Of a stretch of DNA of 64,000 bases, positions 42,008 through 51,124 are shown piece after piece. The position numbers and the translations under genes are program-made. Source of the DNA: Dokdonella_A ginsengisoli (GTDB lineage: Bacteria; Pseudomonadota; Gammaproteobacteria; Xanthomonadales; Rhodanobacteraceae); contig NZ_JBHSHD010000006.1 of NCBI RefSeq assembly GCF_042652785.1, positions 310,001-374,000 of the forward strand. Direction: 5' to 3'. Numbering within the stretch: position 1 is the stretch's first letter; each line of letters starts with the position of its first letter. The notes under the pieces were generated by a model, which saw only the letters and a list, made by a program, of their open reading frames with translations, did no database searches and had not been told where the DNA came from.

Positions 42008-44143
42008 ATGAAGCGGATTCTTCGCCGCGCCACGTGGTCGCTGGCGCTCGTCGTTGCGGGTACGGCCTTCGCGCAAGCGCCCAAGCCTTTGGCGAACCCC
42101 AATTTCAGGCTCGTGGACGGCAGCACGGTGTACGCGTCGGCGCGACACCCTGACGGCGGCGCAGTTCTGATCGGCAATTTTTCCTCGATCAACGGCGAGG
42201 TGCATTCGGGTATTGCACGCCTGCGCCCGGACGGATCGGTCGATTCGAGCTGGGGGCGTGTGCGGTATCAGCACTACCCTCAAGGATTCAATCGCCCCGT
42301 CGTTGCGGTAGATGGATCTGGAGCGGCGTATGCCGCTGGAATCGTGAATTCGACCAGTGGCTCGTACCTGGGGCTCGTGAAGCTTTCCGCATCCACAGGC
42401 GAAGTGGTCACCGACTGGCGATCGAGCGCAGGAAGCTTTCCCTTCCTCTCCCTGGTTGCGGATGCGACCGGTGTCTATGTCGGCAAATTGGATGGATTTC
42501 GCAAGGTCTCGACGGAAACGGGAGCGACGTTATGGAGCGCGCCGTACGCCGCAACATCGCTGACGCTTGATCACCAGGGCGCGATTTATGCCGTTGTTCT
42601 GGATCATGGCGATCCGCCGCGCCCGACCGTCGCGAGGTTCTCCGCCGACACGGGCGTGCGGGACACCAGCTGGAACCCGGCAGTGACTCCCACGCTGAGC
42701 GGTTGGCTGCAGCCGTTGACGATCGACGCTTGCGGGTCGGTCTACGTCGCCGGTAACTCTGCCGTCGGCGACGGTGCGCCGCGCAATCGCGTGGTGAAGA
42801 TCTCGGCGAGCGACGGACAGGTCGATCCGAATTGGGATCCGGGCGACGTCGTCGGCGTCGATGCCATCGCAGCCGATGCGCAATGCTCGGTCTATCTCGG
42901 TGGCCGTTTCGAAACGATCGCCGGTCAGCCGCGAAAGAATCTCGCCAAGCTCTCGCGTCTTGACGGTCACCTCGTGGACGACTGGGTTCCCGAGGGTGTC
43001 TGCTGCGGAGTCAGGGAGCTCGCGACCGGCCTGCAAGGGCGCATTACGGTCGCCGGAAGCTTCAAGCGAGTCGGTACGCAGACCCGGCTGGGTTTCGCTG
43101 CATTGGACGTGGCGACGGGCGAGGCGGGCTCTGCGATCGATGCCGAGGCCCCGGCACAGGTCACTGCCATCGCTGCCGATCCGAGCGGGGGTGTCGTCGT
43201 CGGCGGGTTCTTTGCGAAAGCCGGGTCGCTGCCGCGCCACGGCCTGCTGCGTCTCCGCGCGAATGGCACTCTGGACCCGGACTGGGCGCCGGCACTGGAA
43301 GGCTACGTCCAGGTCGCTGTGGTGTCGGCTCGACCGGACGGAAAGGTCTACGTCGGCGGTTCCTTCGACCGTGCGAATCTTCAAACGCGACGAAACATTG
43401 CGAAGTTCGTCGGGCGTACCGGTGAGCTCGATCCGGTTTGGAATCCCGATGCCGACGGCTTCGTCGAGGCCATGGCTTTCGGTGCAGATGATGATTCGGT
43501 CTATGTCGGCGGGGTGTTCACGGCCGTCGGAGGCCAGGCGCGTGCGAGCATTGCCAAACTTTCAGGCGTGACTGGCCTCGCCTATCCGAACTGGAACCCG
43601 CAGCCGGATGGCGAGGTCTGCGCCCTGGCGGTCGATGCATCCGGCGTCATCTATGCAGGCGGCGCGTTCCGGGAGGTGGGCGGCCAGACGCACTGGCGGC
43701 TGGCGAAGATCGCTCCCGAGAGCGGCAATGTCCTTCACGATTGGACCGGTACAACGGACTCGCCCCTGATGACATTGATCGCAACGGGGACGGCGTTGTA
43801 TGTCGCCCCAACGGCTTGGCCGATTCAGAAATTGTCGATCGACACCGGCGCGGCGGATCCCGTCTGGAATTCGTCGGGACCGGCAGGATCCTTGGGGTTC
43901 GCCGCGACCACGGCCGATTCCGTCTACGCCACCATGTGGTATTCCACAGGCGAGCGGCAGCTGAAGAGGTACTCAGCGGACACCGGAGCGGAAGATCCGA
44001 CCTGGAACATCTCGCCTTCAGGCGGCTTGGTGGGCCCCCTCGCGATAGACACGCGGGAAACGGTCTACGTCGGCAGCTTTACGCCGAGCGGTCTCGCCGC
44101 CTACTCCGTGGATACGGTGTTCTTCGATCCCTTCGATCCGTGA
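42008..44143 (+). CDS. Large secreted repeat protein, beta-propeller-like, between def and fmt
   Basis: 711 residues with a signal peptide (LALVVAGTAFAQ). About ten or more repeats share the pattern YVGG-x-F-x(4)-G-x(2)-R-x(2)-(I/L)AKL-x(4)-G-x(3)-(D/P)-x-W-(N/D)P, as in VYVGGVFTAVGGQARASIAKL. This resembles delta-60/propeller repeats. No catalytic residues are recognised. The end, VDTVFFDPFDP, is a variant of the IFADGF(D/E) tail of other secreted proteins here. GC content is clearly lower than that of def and fmt, so insertion between them is likely. Ribosome site GGGGGAGGGGG. Confidence 0.75.
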   Translation: MKRILRRATWSLALVVAGTAFAQAPKPLANPNFRLVDGSTVYASARHPDGGAVLIGNFSSINGEVHSGIARLRPDGSVDSSWGRVRYQHYPQGFNRPVVAVDGSGAAYAAGIVNSTSGSYLGLVKLSASTGEVVTDWRSSAGSFPFLSLVADATGVYVGKLDGFRKVSTETGATLWSAPYAATSLTLDHQGAIYAVVLDHGDPPRPTVARFSADTGVRDTSWNPAVTPTLSGWLQPLTIDACGSVYVAGNSAVGDGAPRNRVVKISASDGQVDPNWDPGDVVGVDAIAADAQCSVYLGGRFETIAGQPRKNLAKLSRLDGHLVDDWVPEGVCCGVRELATGLQGRITVAGSFKRVGTQTRLGFAALDVATGEAGSAIDAEAPAQVTAIAADPSGGVVVGGFFAKAGSLPRHGLLRLRANGTLDPDWAPALEGYVQVAVVSARPDGKVYVGGSFDRANLQTRRNIAKFVGRTGELDPVWNPDADGFVEAMAFGADDDSVYVGGVFTAVGGQARASIAKLSGVTGLAYPNWNPQPDGEVCALAVDASGVIYAGGAFREVGGQTHWRLAKIAPESGNVLHDWTGTTDSPLMTLIATGTALYVAPTAWPIQKLSIDTGAADPVWNSSGPAGSLGFAATTADSVYATMWYSTGERQLKRYSADTGAEDPTWNISPSGGLVGPLAIDTRETVYVGSFTPSGLAAYSVDTVFFDPFDP

Positions 44144-44204
44144 GGAGGCCGGCTTTCGCCGAAGCGGCCAAGATGAGACGCTTCACCGCTTCGATCGCTT
44201 CCGA

Positions 44205-45140
44205 ATGCCCATGACCCTGCGTCTCGTCTTCGCCGGCACCCCCGATTTCGCCGTTCCCTCGCTGCGCGCCTGCCTGGCCAGCGGTGCCGACGTCGTCGCG
44301 GTCTACACGCAGCCCGACCGTCCGGCCGGGCGCGGGCGCAAGCTCGCGCCCAGTCCGGTCAAGCAGGCGGCGCAGGCCGCCGGCGTGGCGGTGGAGCAGC
44401 CGGAAACGCTGCGCGACGCGGCGGCACGCGCGCAGCTGGCGGCGCATGCGCCGGACCTGATCGTCGTCGTCGCCTACGGCCTGATCCTGCCCAAATCCGT
44501 GCTCGCGCTGCCGCGGCTGGGCTGCTGGAACGTGCATGCTTCGCGGCTGCCGCGCTGGCGCGGCGCGGCGCCGATCCAGCGCGCGATCCTGGCCGGCGAC
44601 GCCGAGACAGGCGTCGACCTGATGCAGATGGAGGCCGGGCTCGACACCGGCCCGGTCCTGCTCGAGCGCCGCACGCCGATTGCCGACGACGACACCGGCG
44701 GCACGCTGCACGACCGCCTCGCCGAACTCGGTGCCGACGTGCTGGCCGAGGGCCTCGCGCGCGTCCTGCGCGGCGAGGCCCTGGCGGCGACGCCGCAGCC
44801 GCAGGAAGGCGTGACCTACGCGCACAAGCTCGACAAGGCCGAGGCGCGGCTGGACTGGACCGAATCGGCGATCGCGCTCGCACGCAAGGTGCGCGCGTTC
44901 GATCCGTGGCCGGTCGCCGAGGCGGAGATCCACGGCGAGCGCATGCGCATCTGGTCGGCCGAGCCGGTCGCATCAGCCGTCCAGGCGGCTCCGGGGAGCC
45001 TGGTCGCTACGCATCGCGACGCGATCGACGTCGCCACCGGCGATGGCCTGCTGCGCATCCATGAGCTGCAGCGCGACGGCGGCCGCCGCGTCGCCGTGCG
45101 CGACTGGCTCAACGCCCGCCGCGACATGGCCCGCGGATGA
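44205..45140 (+). CDS. fmt: Methionyl-tRNA formyltransferase
   Basis: 311 residues. Formyltransferase core: LVFAGTPDFAVPSL, VYTQPDRPAGRGRKLAPSPVK, and the active-site block VVAYGLILPKSVL with NVHASRLPRWRGAAPIQRAI, then TGVDLMQMEAGLDTGPVL. The C-terminal OB domain begins at about residue 208. It formylates Met-tRNA(fMet) for initiation. A second ATG two codons in is equally possible. Overlaps rsmB by four bases. Confidence 0.95.
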   Translation: MPMTLRLVFAGTPDFAVPSLRACLASGADVVAVYTQPDRPAGRGRKLAPSPVKQAAQAAGVAVEQPETLRDAAARAQLAAHAPDLIVVVAYGLILPKSVLALPRLGCWNVHASRLPRWRGAAPIQRAILAGDAETGVDLMQMEAGLDTGPVLLERRTPIADDDTGGTLHDRLAELGADVLAEGLARVLRGEALAATPQPQEGVTYAHKLDKAEARLDWTESAIALARKVRAFDPWPVAEAEIHGERMRIWSAEPVASAVQAAPGSLVATHRDAIDVATGDGLLRIHELQRDGGRRVAVRDWLNARRDMARG

Positions 45141-46486
45141 GCGGCGTGCGTCGCAAGAATCCCGCGCGTCCCGTGTCGCCGGTTCCCGGCGCGGCCGTGC
45201 GCGTGGAGGCGGCGCGCGCGCTGTCGCGCGTGGTGTTCGACGGTGTCTCGCTGCGCAAGGCGCTGGCCGACGCGAATCCGCGCATCGGCGATCCGCGCGA
45301 CCGCGCCCTGCTCGCCGCCTCGCTGTTCGAGGCTTCGCGCTGGTGGCTGCGCTACGACGCGGCGGTGGCGTCGCTGACCGAGAAGCCGCTGCCGCCGCGC
45401 GCGCGCGAGGTGCGTGCGCTGCTCGCGGTCGGGCTGGCCCAGCTCGCTGCGCTCGGCCTGGCCGACTACGCCGTCGTCGCCTCGTGCGTCGAGGCCGCGC
45501 GAGCACTCGGACAGCCGCAGTACGCCGGGCTCGTCAACGCATTGCTGCGCCGCTGGGTGCGCGAGCGCGCCGCACTCGAGACGCGGCTCGACGCCGACGT
45601 GGTCAGCGCGAGCGCCCATCCGCGCTGGCTGATCGAGGCGATCCGCCACGACTGGCCCGAACAGGCCGAAGCGATCCTCGCGGCGAACAACCGCGAGGCG
45701 TCCCTGACCCTGCGCGTGAACCGGCGCCGCGCGCGGCGCGAGGAACTGCTGCAGCGGCTGCATGCGGCGCAGATCGAGGCGGTCGCTCCCGAGGACCTGA
45801 GCGACGCGATCGTGCTCGCCGCGAGCGCCGACGTGACGCGCCTGCCCGGCTACGCCGAAGGCGCCTTCTCGGTGCAGGACGGCGCCGCGCAGCGGGTGGC
45901 GGATCTGCTCGATCTCGCCGACGGCCAGCGCGTGCTCGACGCCTGCGCCGCGCCCGGCGGCAAGGCCGCGCACGCGCTCGAGCGCGCCGACGTGGCGCTG
46001 CTCGCGCTCGATTCCGACGAGGCGCGGCTGGCGCGCGTCGGCGAGAACCTCGACCGCCTCGGCCTGCGCGCCGAACTGCGCTGCGCCGACGCGACGCTGG
46101 CCTCGACCTGGTGGGACGGTCGCGCGTTCGACCGCATCCTGCTCGACGCGCCGTGCTCGGCGACCGGCATCATCCGCCGCCAGCCCGACATCAAGCTGCA
46201 TCGCCGCGGTGCCGACGTCGCGCCGCTGGCGGCCACGCAGCAGCGCCTGCTGCGCGCGCTGTGGCCTTTGCTGGCGCCGGGCGGGCGGCTAGTCTATGCG
46301 ACCTGTTCGCTGCTGCGCGCCGAGAACGAAGCGGTGGTGGCGCAGTTCCTCGCCGCCCACGGCGATGCGCGTGCGTTGCCGCTGCCGCAGGCGTTCGGCC
46401 ACGTCGCCGGGGCGGGGCGCCAGAACCTGCCGGGCGAGGGCGGCATGGACGGTTTCTACTATGCGGTGCTGGAGAAGAATGCGTAG
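45137..46486 (+). CDS. rsmB: 16S rRNA m5C967 methyltransferase
   Basis: 449 residues: N-terminal NusB-like domain (residues 15-150; PRDRALLAASLFEASRWW) and C-terminal SAM-dependent methyltransferase with VLDACAAPGGKAAHALE (cofactor loop), ILLDAPCSATGIIRRQPDIK (catalytic PC motif) and VYATCSLLRAENE (second catalytic Cys). It methylates C967 of 16S rRNA. Its start overlaps the fmt stop and its end overlaps the DUF4390 gene by eight bases. Confidence 0.95.
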   Translation: MSGVRRKNPARPVSPVPGAAVRVEAARALSRVVFDGVSLRKALADANPRIGDPRDRALLAASLFEASRWWLRYDAAVASLTEKPLPPRAREVRALLAVGLAQLAALGLADYAVVASCVEAARALGQPQYAGLVNALLRRWVRERAALETRLDADVVSASAHPRWLIEAIRHDWPEQAEAILAANNREASLTLRVNRRRARREELLQRLHAAQIEAVAPEDLSDAIVLAASADVTRLPGYAEGAFSVQDGAAQRVADLLDLADGQRVLDACAAPGGKAAHALERADVALLALDSDEARLARVGENLDRLGLRAELRCADATLASTWWDGRAFDRILLDAPCSATGIIRRQPDIKLHRRGADVAPLAATQQRLLRALWPLLAPGGRLVYATCSLLRAENEAVVAQFLAAHGDARALPLPQAFGHVAGAGRQNLPGEGGMDGFYYAVLEKNA

Positions 46487-47024
46487 CGCCGTGCTGCTCG
46501 CGGCGCTCGCCGTGTTCGCGCTGGCCGGCTGCGACGCGATCCGTCAGCAGAAGCCCGGAAGCCTCGTCGTGCGCAACGCGCGGCTCGTCGCCGGCGCGGG
46601 CGCACCGACGCTGGAACTCGGCCTGGACTGCCGCTTCAGCGGGCCGGTGCAGGACGCGCTCGAGCACGGCATCCCGATCACCCTGCAGATCGACCTCAAG
46701 GCCGGACGCTGGCCGCGCGCGCAGACGCAGACGCGCCGCGTGGAGCTGCGCTATTTCCCGCTCTCGCGCCGCTACCAGCTGCGCGAAACCGGCAGCGCCG
46801 AACCGCGCAGCTATGCCACGCCGGCGTATCTCGTCGCCGCGCTCGGCGCCCTGCGCTTCGACCTGCCGTCGAGTTTCGCCGAGCTGCCGGCGACGACCCC
46901 GCTGCAGGTTTCCGCACGCCTGGATCCGGCGGCCCTGCCAGGTGCGCTGCGCCTGCCGGCCCTGTTCGAACCCGCCTGGCGGCTGGTCGCCGCGGACTAC
47001 GCGTGGACGCCCGCGGCGCGCTGA
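46479..47024 (+). CDS. DUF4390 lipoprotein
   Basis: 181 residues with a lipoprotein signal (lipobox LAGC, Cys18). The mature part fits DUF4390 (RFSGPVQDALEHGIPITLQID, RYFPLSRRYQLRE, FDLPSSFAELP). Proteins of this family are encoded just before NtrY-like kinases, as here, where the genes overlap by 22 bases. A role in the signal path is suspected from that linkage only. Confidence 0.8.
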   Translation: MRSAVLLAALAVFALAGCDAIRQQKPGSLVVRNARLVAGAGAPTLELGLDCRFSGPVQDALEHGIPITLQIDLKAGRWPRAQTQTRRVELRYFPLSRRYQLRETGSAEPRSYATPAYLVAALGALRFDLPSSFAELPATTPLQVSARLDPAALPGALRLPALFEPAWRLVAADYAWTPAAR

Positions 47025-49186
47025 ATTTCTTCTTCCGTCGCGCGCTGCCGGCGCTCGCCGTCTTCGCGCTGCTGCTGGCGTCGCTGAAGCTGGCCGAGGA
47101 CGCCGCCAGCGACAGCGTGCGCTTCGCCGCGCACTACCGCTGGGTGCTCGGTGCGGCGATCGTCGCCCTGGCGATCCTGGTGCTGGCGATCGGCCAGCGG
47201 CTGTGGCGGCTGCGCTCGGACATCCGCCGCGACACGCCCGGCGCGCGGCTCAACCGGCGCCTGCTGAGCATGCTGATCCTGCTCGCGGTGCCGTCGATCG
47301 TGGTGGTGTACGGATTCGCGTTGCGCTTCCTCGACGCGACGGTCGAGAACTGGTTCAGCGTGCGCCTGGAGCAGGGCCTGGACAACGCGCTGGAGATCGG
47401 GCGCATCGTCGTCGACGAGCGCCTGCGCGTGGCCGAGACGGCCAGCGCGCAGCTCGCCGCGCAGCTCGCCGACGAGCCGGCGGCATCGGCGCAGAACCTG
47501 CTCGACGCGGAGATCGACCGCCTCGGCGCGACCCAGCTGACGGTGTTCGGCGACGACGGCCGCGTGCAGGCGACCGCGAGTTCCGATCCGCGCCACCTCG
47601 ATCCGCCGCTGCCCGACAGTGCGCTGCTGATGCGCGTGCAGGGCGAGCGCCGCTATGCCGCGGCCGAGCCGCTCGGCGACGCGCTGGTGCTGCGCGTGGT
47701 CCTGCCGATCGCCGTGAACGGCGAGGTGCGCCGCGGCCAGGGCCGCCTGCTGCAGGGGTTCTTCCCGCTGCCCGATCGACTGCAGCCGCTGACGCGCGGC
47801 GTGGAGATGGCGAGCTTCGATTTCCAGCGCCTGAAGTTCCTGCGCGGCTCGCTCAAGCTGACCTTCGCGCTGATCCTCACCTTCGTGCTGCTGCTGTCGG
47901 TGCTGGTCGTCGTGCTGGCTGCGTTCGGCGTGGCGCGACGGCTGGTGGCGCCGGTCGGCCGCCTCGCCGCGGCGACGCGCGCGGTCGGCGCCGGCCGCTA
48001 CGACACGCCGCTGCCGCCGGCCAGCGACGACGAGCTCGGGTTCCTGGTGCGCTCGTTCGCGGAAATGACGCGCGAGCTGGAATTCGCCGGCGCACGCGCG
48101 CAGAAGAGCGCGCGCGAGACCGAGCAGCAGCGGGCCTGGCTCGAAGCCGTGCTCGAGCGCCTGTCGGCGGGCGTGCTCGGCTTCGATCGCGACGGCCGCC
48201 TGCGCGTGGCCAACCGTGCGGCCGATGCGATTCTCGGCGTGACGCTGTCGCGCCATCTCGGCCGCACCCTCCTCGAGGTGAAGAGCGAGCGCGCCGATCT
48301 GGCCAGCTTCGTCGATCCGCTCACGCGGCATCTGCGCGAGAACCTGCGCGAGTGGCGCGAGGAAGTGGTCGTGGACACCGTGGCCGGCCGCCGCATGCTG
48401 ATGCTGCGCGGCGCCGCGCTGCCCGAGCAGGCCGGCTACGTCGCCGTGTTCGACGACCTCACCGTGCTCAACCGCGCGCAGCGCGACGCGGCCTGGGGCG
48501 AGGTCGCGCGGCGGCTGGCGCACGAGGTGAAGAATCCGCTGACGCCGATCCAGCTGGCCGCCGAACGCCTGCGCCGGCGCTTCCTCGGCCGCCTGCCGCC
48601 GGAGGAGGGCGAGCTGATCGACCGCGCCACGCATACGATCGTGTCGCAGGTCGAGGCGCTGAAGACGATGGTCAACGCATTCGGCGACTACGCGCGCCCG
48701 CCGCAGCTGGCGACGCGGCCGGTCTCCCTGCATGCGCTGCTCGGCGAGGTGCTGGACCTGTACGAGAACGACCAGCGCATCAGCCTGACGCGCCGCTTCG
48801 CCGCCGGCGAGCCGCAGGTGCGCGTGGACGCGGTGCGCCTGCGCCAGGCCCTGCACAACCTGCTGAAGAACGCGCTGGAGGCGATCGGCGAATCGCGCAA
48901 GCCGCAGATTCACGTGACCACGCGGCTGGCGCACGCGGACGAGCAGGACTGGGTCGAGCTGGTCGTCGCCGACAACGGTCCGGGCCTGCCGGCCGACTTC
49001 GGCGACCGCTGGTTCGAGCCGTACACCACGAGCAAGGCGAAGGGCACCGGCCTGGGCCTGGCCGTGGTGAAGAAGATCGTCGAGGAGCACGGCGGCAGCG
49101 TGCACGCCGGCAACCGCGCGCAGGGCGGCGCCGAATTCGTGCTGCGCCTGCCGCTGGACGGCGGGCGCGGCGCGGCGGCGCGATAG
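47003..49186 (+). CDS. NtrY-like membrane histidine kinase
   Basis: 727 residues starting at GTG 47003. There are three N-terminal helices (within residues 9-110), a periplasmic-type domain (115-275), another helix at about 285-312 and HAMP (LVAPVGRLAAATRAVGAGRYDT). Next come a PAS-like domain (RLSAGVLGFDRDGRLRVAN), the H-box ARRLAHEVKNPLTPI with the phospho-His, then N-box NLLKNALEAIG, G1 VVADNGPGLP and G2 TGLGLAVVKKIVEEHGG. It should phosphorylate the NtrX-like regulator at 53166, which is separated from it here by four glycosyltransferase genes. Confidence 0.9.
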   Translation: MDARGALNFFFRRALPALAVFALLLASLKLAEDAASDSVRFAAHYRWVLGAAIVALAILVLAIGQRLWRLRSDIRRDTPGARLNRRLLSMLILLAVPSIVVVYGFALRFLDATVENWFSVRLEQGLDNALEIGRIVVDERLRVAETASAQLAAQLADEPAASAQNLLDAEIDRLGATQLTVFGDDGRVQATASSDPRHLDPPLPDSALLMRVQGERRYAAAEPLGDALVLRVVLPIAVNGEVRRGQGRLLQGFFPLPDRLQPLTRGVEMASFDFQRLKFLRGSLKLTFALILTFVLLLSVLVVVLAAFGVARRLVAPVGRLAAATRAVGAGRYDTPLPPASDDELGFLVRSFAEMTRELEFAGARAQKSARETEQQRAWLEAVLERLSAGVLGFDRDGRLRVANRAADAILGVTLSRHLGRTLLEVKSERADLASFVDPLTRHLRENLREWREEVVVDTVAGRRMLMLRGAALPEQAGYVAVFDDLTVLNRAQRDAAWGEVARRLAHEVKNPLTPIQLAAERLRRRFLGRLPPEEGELIDRATHTIVSQVEALKTMVNAFGDYARPPQLATRPVSLHALLGEVLDLYENDQRISLTRRFAAGEPQVRVDAVRLRQALHNLLKNALEAIGESRKPQIHVTTRLAHADEQDWVELVVADNGPGLPADFGDRWFEPYTTSKAKGTGLGLAVVKKIVEEHGGSVHAGNRAQGGAEFVLRLPLDGGRGAAAR

Positions 49187-49201
49187 TCCGGCGCCCGCGC
49201 C

Positions 49202-50200
49202 TCAGCCCGTCCGCGCGAGATCGTCGACGGCGGCGACCAGGCGGCGGCGGAAATCGGCGTCGTTGCTCTCGTACCAGGCGCGTGCGCGTTCGCTCAGTGC
49301 CTTGCGTTCGCCGGCGTCGAGCGCGAGCAGGCGTTCGACGCCGTTCTCCAGCGCGCCGGAATCGACGAAGTAGGTCGTCGCCAGGCGCTGCGTGCCGGTG
49401 TGCGAATAGGGCACCAGCAGGCCGCGGTCGGGACGGATCAGCTCGTTCATCGGCGGTGCGTCGGTGGTGAGCACGATCGCGCCGACGCTGGTCGCCTCGA
49501 CCAGGTGATGTCCGAAGCCTTCCGTCTCCGAAGGGCACAGGTGGAACAGGTGACGGTTCTGCAGCTGGCGCAGCTCGGCGTCCGGCAGATAGCGCGTGAC
49601 GTAGCGCAGGTTCGCCGCGCCCGGCAGCGGCGAGGGCAGCTTCTCGCGCTGCACGATCGTCAGCATCGGCCATTGCGGATGGCGCAGCCACGCGTCCAGC
49701 AGCGGCTGCGTACCCTTGTTGCCGCTGCGGCCGGCGAGATGGAAGAACGACGCTTCGCGCGGCACCGCGGCGAGCAGGCGGTCGCTGCTGGTGAAGCCGA
49801 CGTAGTCGGAACGGCGGCCGAGCGCCTCGAAGATGGCGGCGGCGTGCCGCGTCTTGGCGAACACGCGGTCGACGGCGCCGAAGTACGGCGCGTATTCGGG
49901 CTTGAACCATTCCGGGTTCGGTACCAGCGCGTTGCGCCAGGCCAGCGGCGGATACTTGCGCCAGACCCGCTCGAGCATGATGTTGACGTCGAAGCGTCCG
50001 CGCGCCGCGCCGCCGCGCCAGCGCTCGAGCGCGAGCCGGGCGCGCAGCTGCAGATGGCGCAGCTGGCGCCGCGGTCCGCCCTGGCCGATCGCGCTGACGG
50101 TGACGTCGAAGCCGGCGTCGCCGAGCGCGCCGGCGAGGATGCGCAGGTCGCGCGACAGCCCGGCGCCGTTGTCGCGCGCGGCGATGTGGATGCGGCTCAT
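49202..50200 (-). CDS. Glycosyltransferase, GT-B type (surface glycan)
   Basis: 332 residues from ATG 50200 (ATGA overlap with the gene upstream). The C-terminal half has the GT4-like donor-binding block HLCPSETEGFGHHLVEATSVGAIVLTTDAPP. The N-terminus, IHIAARDNGAGLSRDLRILAGAL, is a Rossmann start. It probably adds a sugar in LPS core or capsule assembly, given the two neighbouring glycosyltransferases. Donor and acceptor are not predictable. Confidence 0.8.
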   Translation of the reverse strand: MSRIHIAARDNGAGLSRDLRILAGALGDAGFDVTVSAIGQGGPRRQLRHLQLRARLALERWRGGAARGRFDVNIMLERVWRKYPPLAWRNALVPNPEWFKPEYAPYFGAVDRVFAKTRHAAAIFEALGRRSDYVGFTSSDRLLAAVPREASFFHLAGRSGNKGTQPLLDAWLRHPQWPMLTIVQREKLPSPLPGAANLRYVTRYLPDAELRQLQNRHLFHLCPSETEGFGHHLVEATSVGAIVLTTDAPPMNELIRPDRGLLVPYSHTGTQRLATTYFVDSGALENGVERLLALDAGERKALSERARAWYESNDADFRRRLVAAVDDLARTG

Positions 50201-51057
50201 GCGGAGCGTTCGACCGGCGCGGCGACGTCGCGCGGCGGTGCGAATTCGCGCAGGTGCTGGTCGAGGCCGAGCGTGCAGCGCGTGCGGCCGCTGCGGCGCG
50301 TCTGGTGCAGGATGCGGTTGTTGGGCATCGACAGGTCGTTCGGGTCGTCGGGTGCGCGCGAATCGTGATGCAGGTGCACGGCCAGTCCGGCGAACTTCAG
50401 CTGCCGGCGCGGCACGCCGGCGTTCTCCAGCCGCGCGCCGAGTTCGAGGTCCTCGCTGCCGTAGCCTTCCATCGCCTCGTCGAAGCCGTTGACGCGTTCG
50501 AGATCGGCGCGCCAGAAGCTCATGTTGCAGCTCATGATGCGTCCGCGCCGGCCGCTGGCCTTGCGCCGCGCGAGCCACGGCCAGCGCAGCGCATGATAGC
50601 GGCGGAAGTCGTGCGGCGCGTCGAACTGGCCGTCCATCCACGGCCGGAACACCGGTTCGCCGCCGCCGAGCAGGCGCGCGGTCTCGCGCGCGGTGGCGCG
50701 CAGCCGGCCGCCGGCGAGGAAACGGTCGGGCAATGCGAAGTCCAGGTGATCGGCGAGGAAGCGCGGATGCAGCAGCATGTCGCCGTCGACGATGACGACG
50801 TAGTCGCCGCGCGAGGCGGCGATGCCGCGATTGCGCGCCCGCGCGGCGCGGAAGCCGTCGTCCTCCTGCCACACGTGCACGAGCGGGACCGGGAACCGGC
50901 CGGCTTCGCGCTCGACCAGCTCGCGCGTCTGCGCGGTCGAGCCGTCGTCGGTGACGACGACTTGGTCCGGCAGGCGGGTCTGCCGGGCGATGCTCGCCAG
51001 CGTCAGGGCCAGCGCCTGCGGCCAGTTGTAGGTCAGTACGATCAGGCTGACGCGCAC
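50197..51057 (-). CDS. Family 2 glycosyltransferase (galactosyltransferase-like)
   Basis: 286 residues. GT-A features: SLIVLTYNWPQALALTLASI, VVTDDGSTAQTRELV, and the metal motif VIVDGDMLLHPRF. A second conserved stretch, SCNMSFWRADLERVNGFDE followed by GYGSEDLEL, is the C-terminal signature of galactosyl/GalNAc-type GT2 enzymes. Overlaps the next gene by four bases. Part of the surface-glycan group 49202-53097. Confidence 0.85.
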   Translation of the reverse strand: MRVSLIVLTYNWPQALALTLASIARQTRLPDQVVVTDDGSTAQTRELVEREAGRFPVPLVHVWQEDDGFRAARARNRGIAASRGDYVVIVDGDMLLHPRFLADHLDFALPDRFLAGGRLRATARETARLLGGGEPVFRPWMDGQFDAPHDFRRYHALRWPWLARRKASGRRGRIMSCNMSFWRADLERVNGFDEAMEGYGSEDLELGARLENAGVPRRQLKFAGLAVHLHHDSRAPDDPNDLSMPNNRILHQTRRSGRTRCTLGLDQHLREFAPPRDVAAPVERSA

Positions 51058-51124
51058 GCTCGGGTTCCGGAGGGCGGGATGGGAGCGAAGACGTGTTCGG
51101 ATGGCGTTTCGTCGCGCAGCGGGG

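Noticed and set aside
45043..49470. A 1,475-codon plus-strand open frame across rsmB and the NtrY-like gene
   Set aside because: Low-complexity Arg/Ala sequence in the wrong frame; the real genes in the other frames have full motifs and start-stop coupling.
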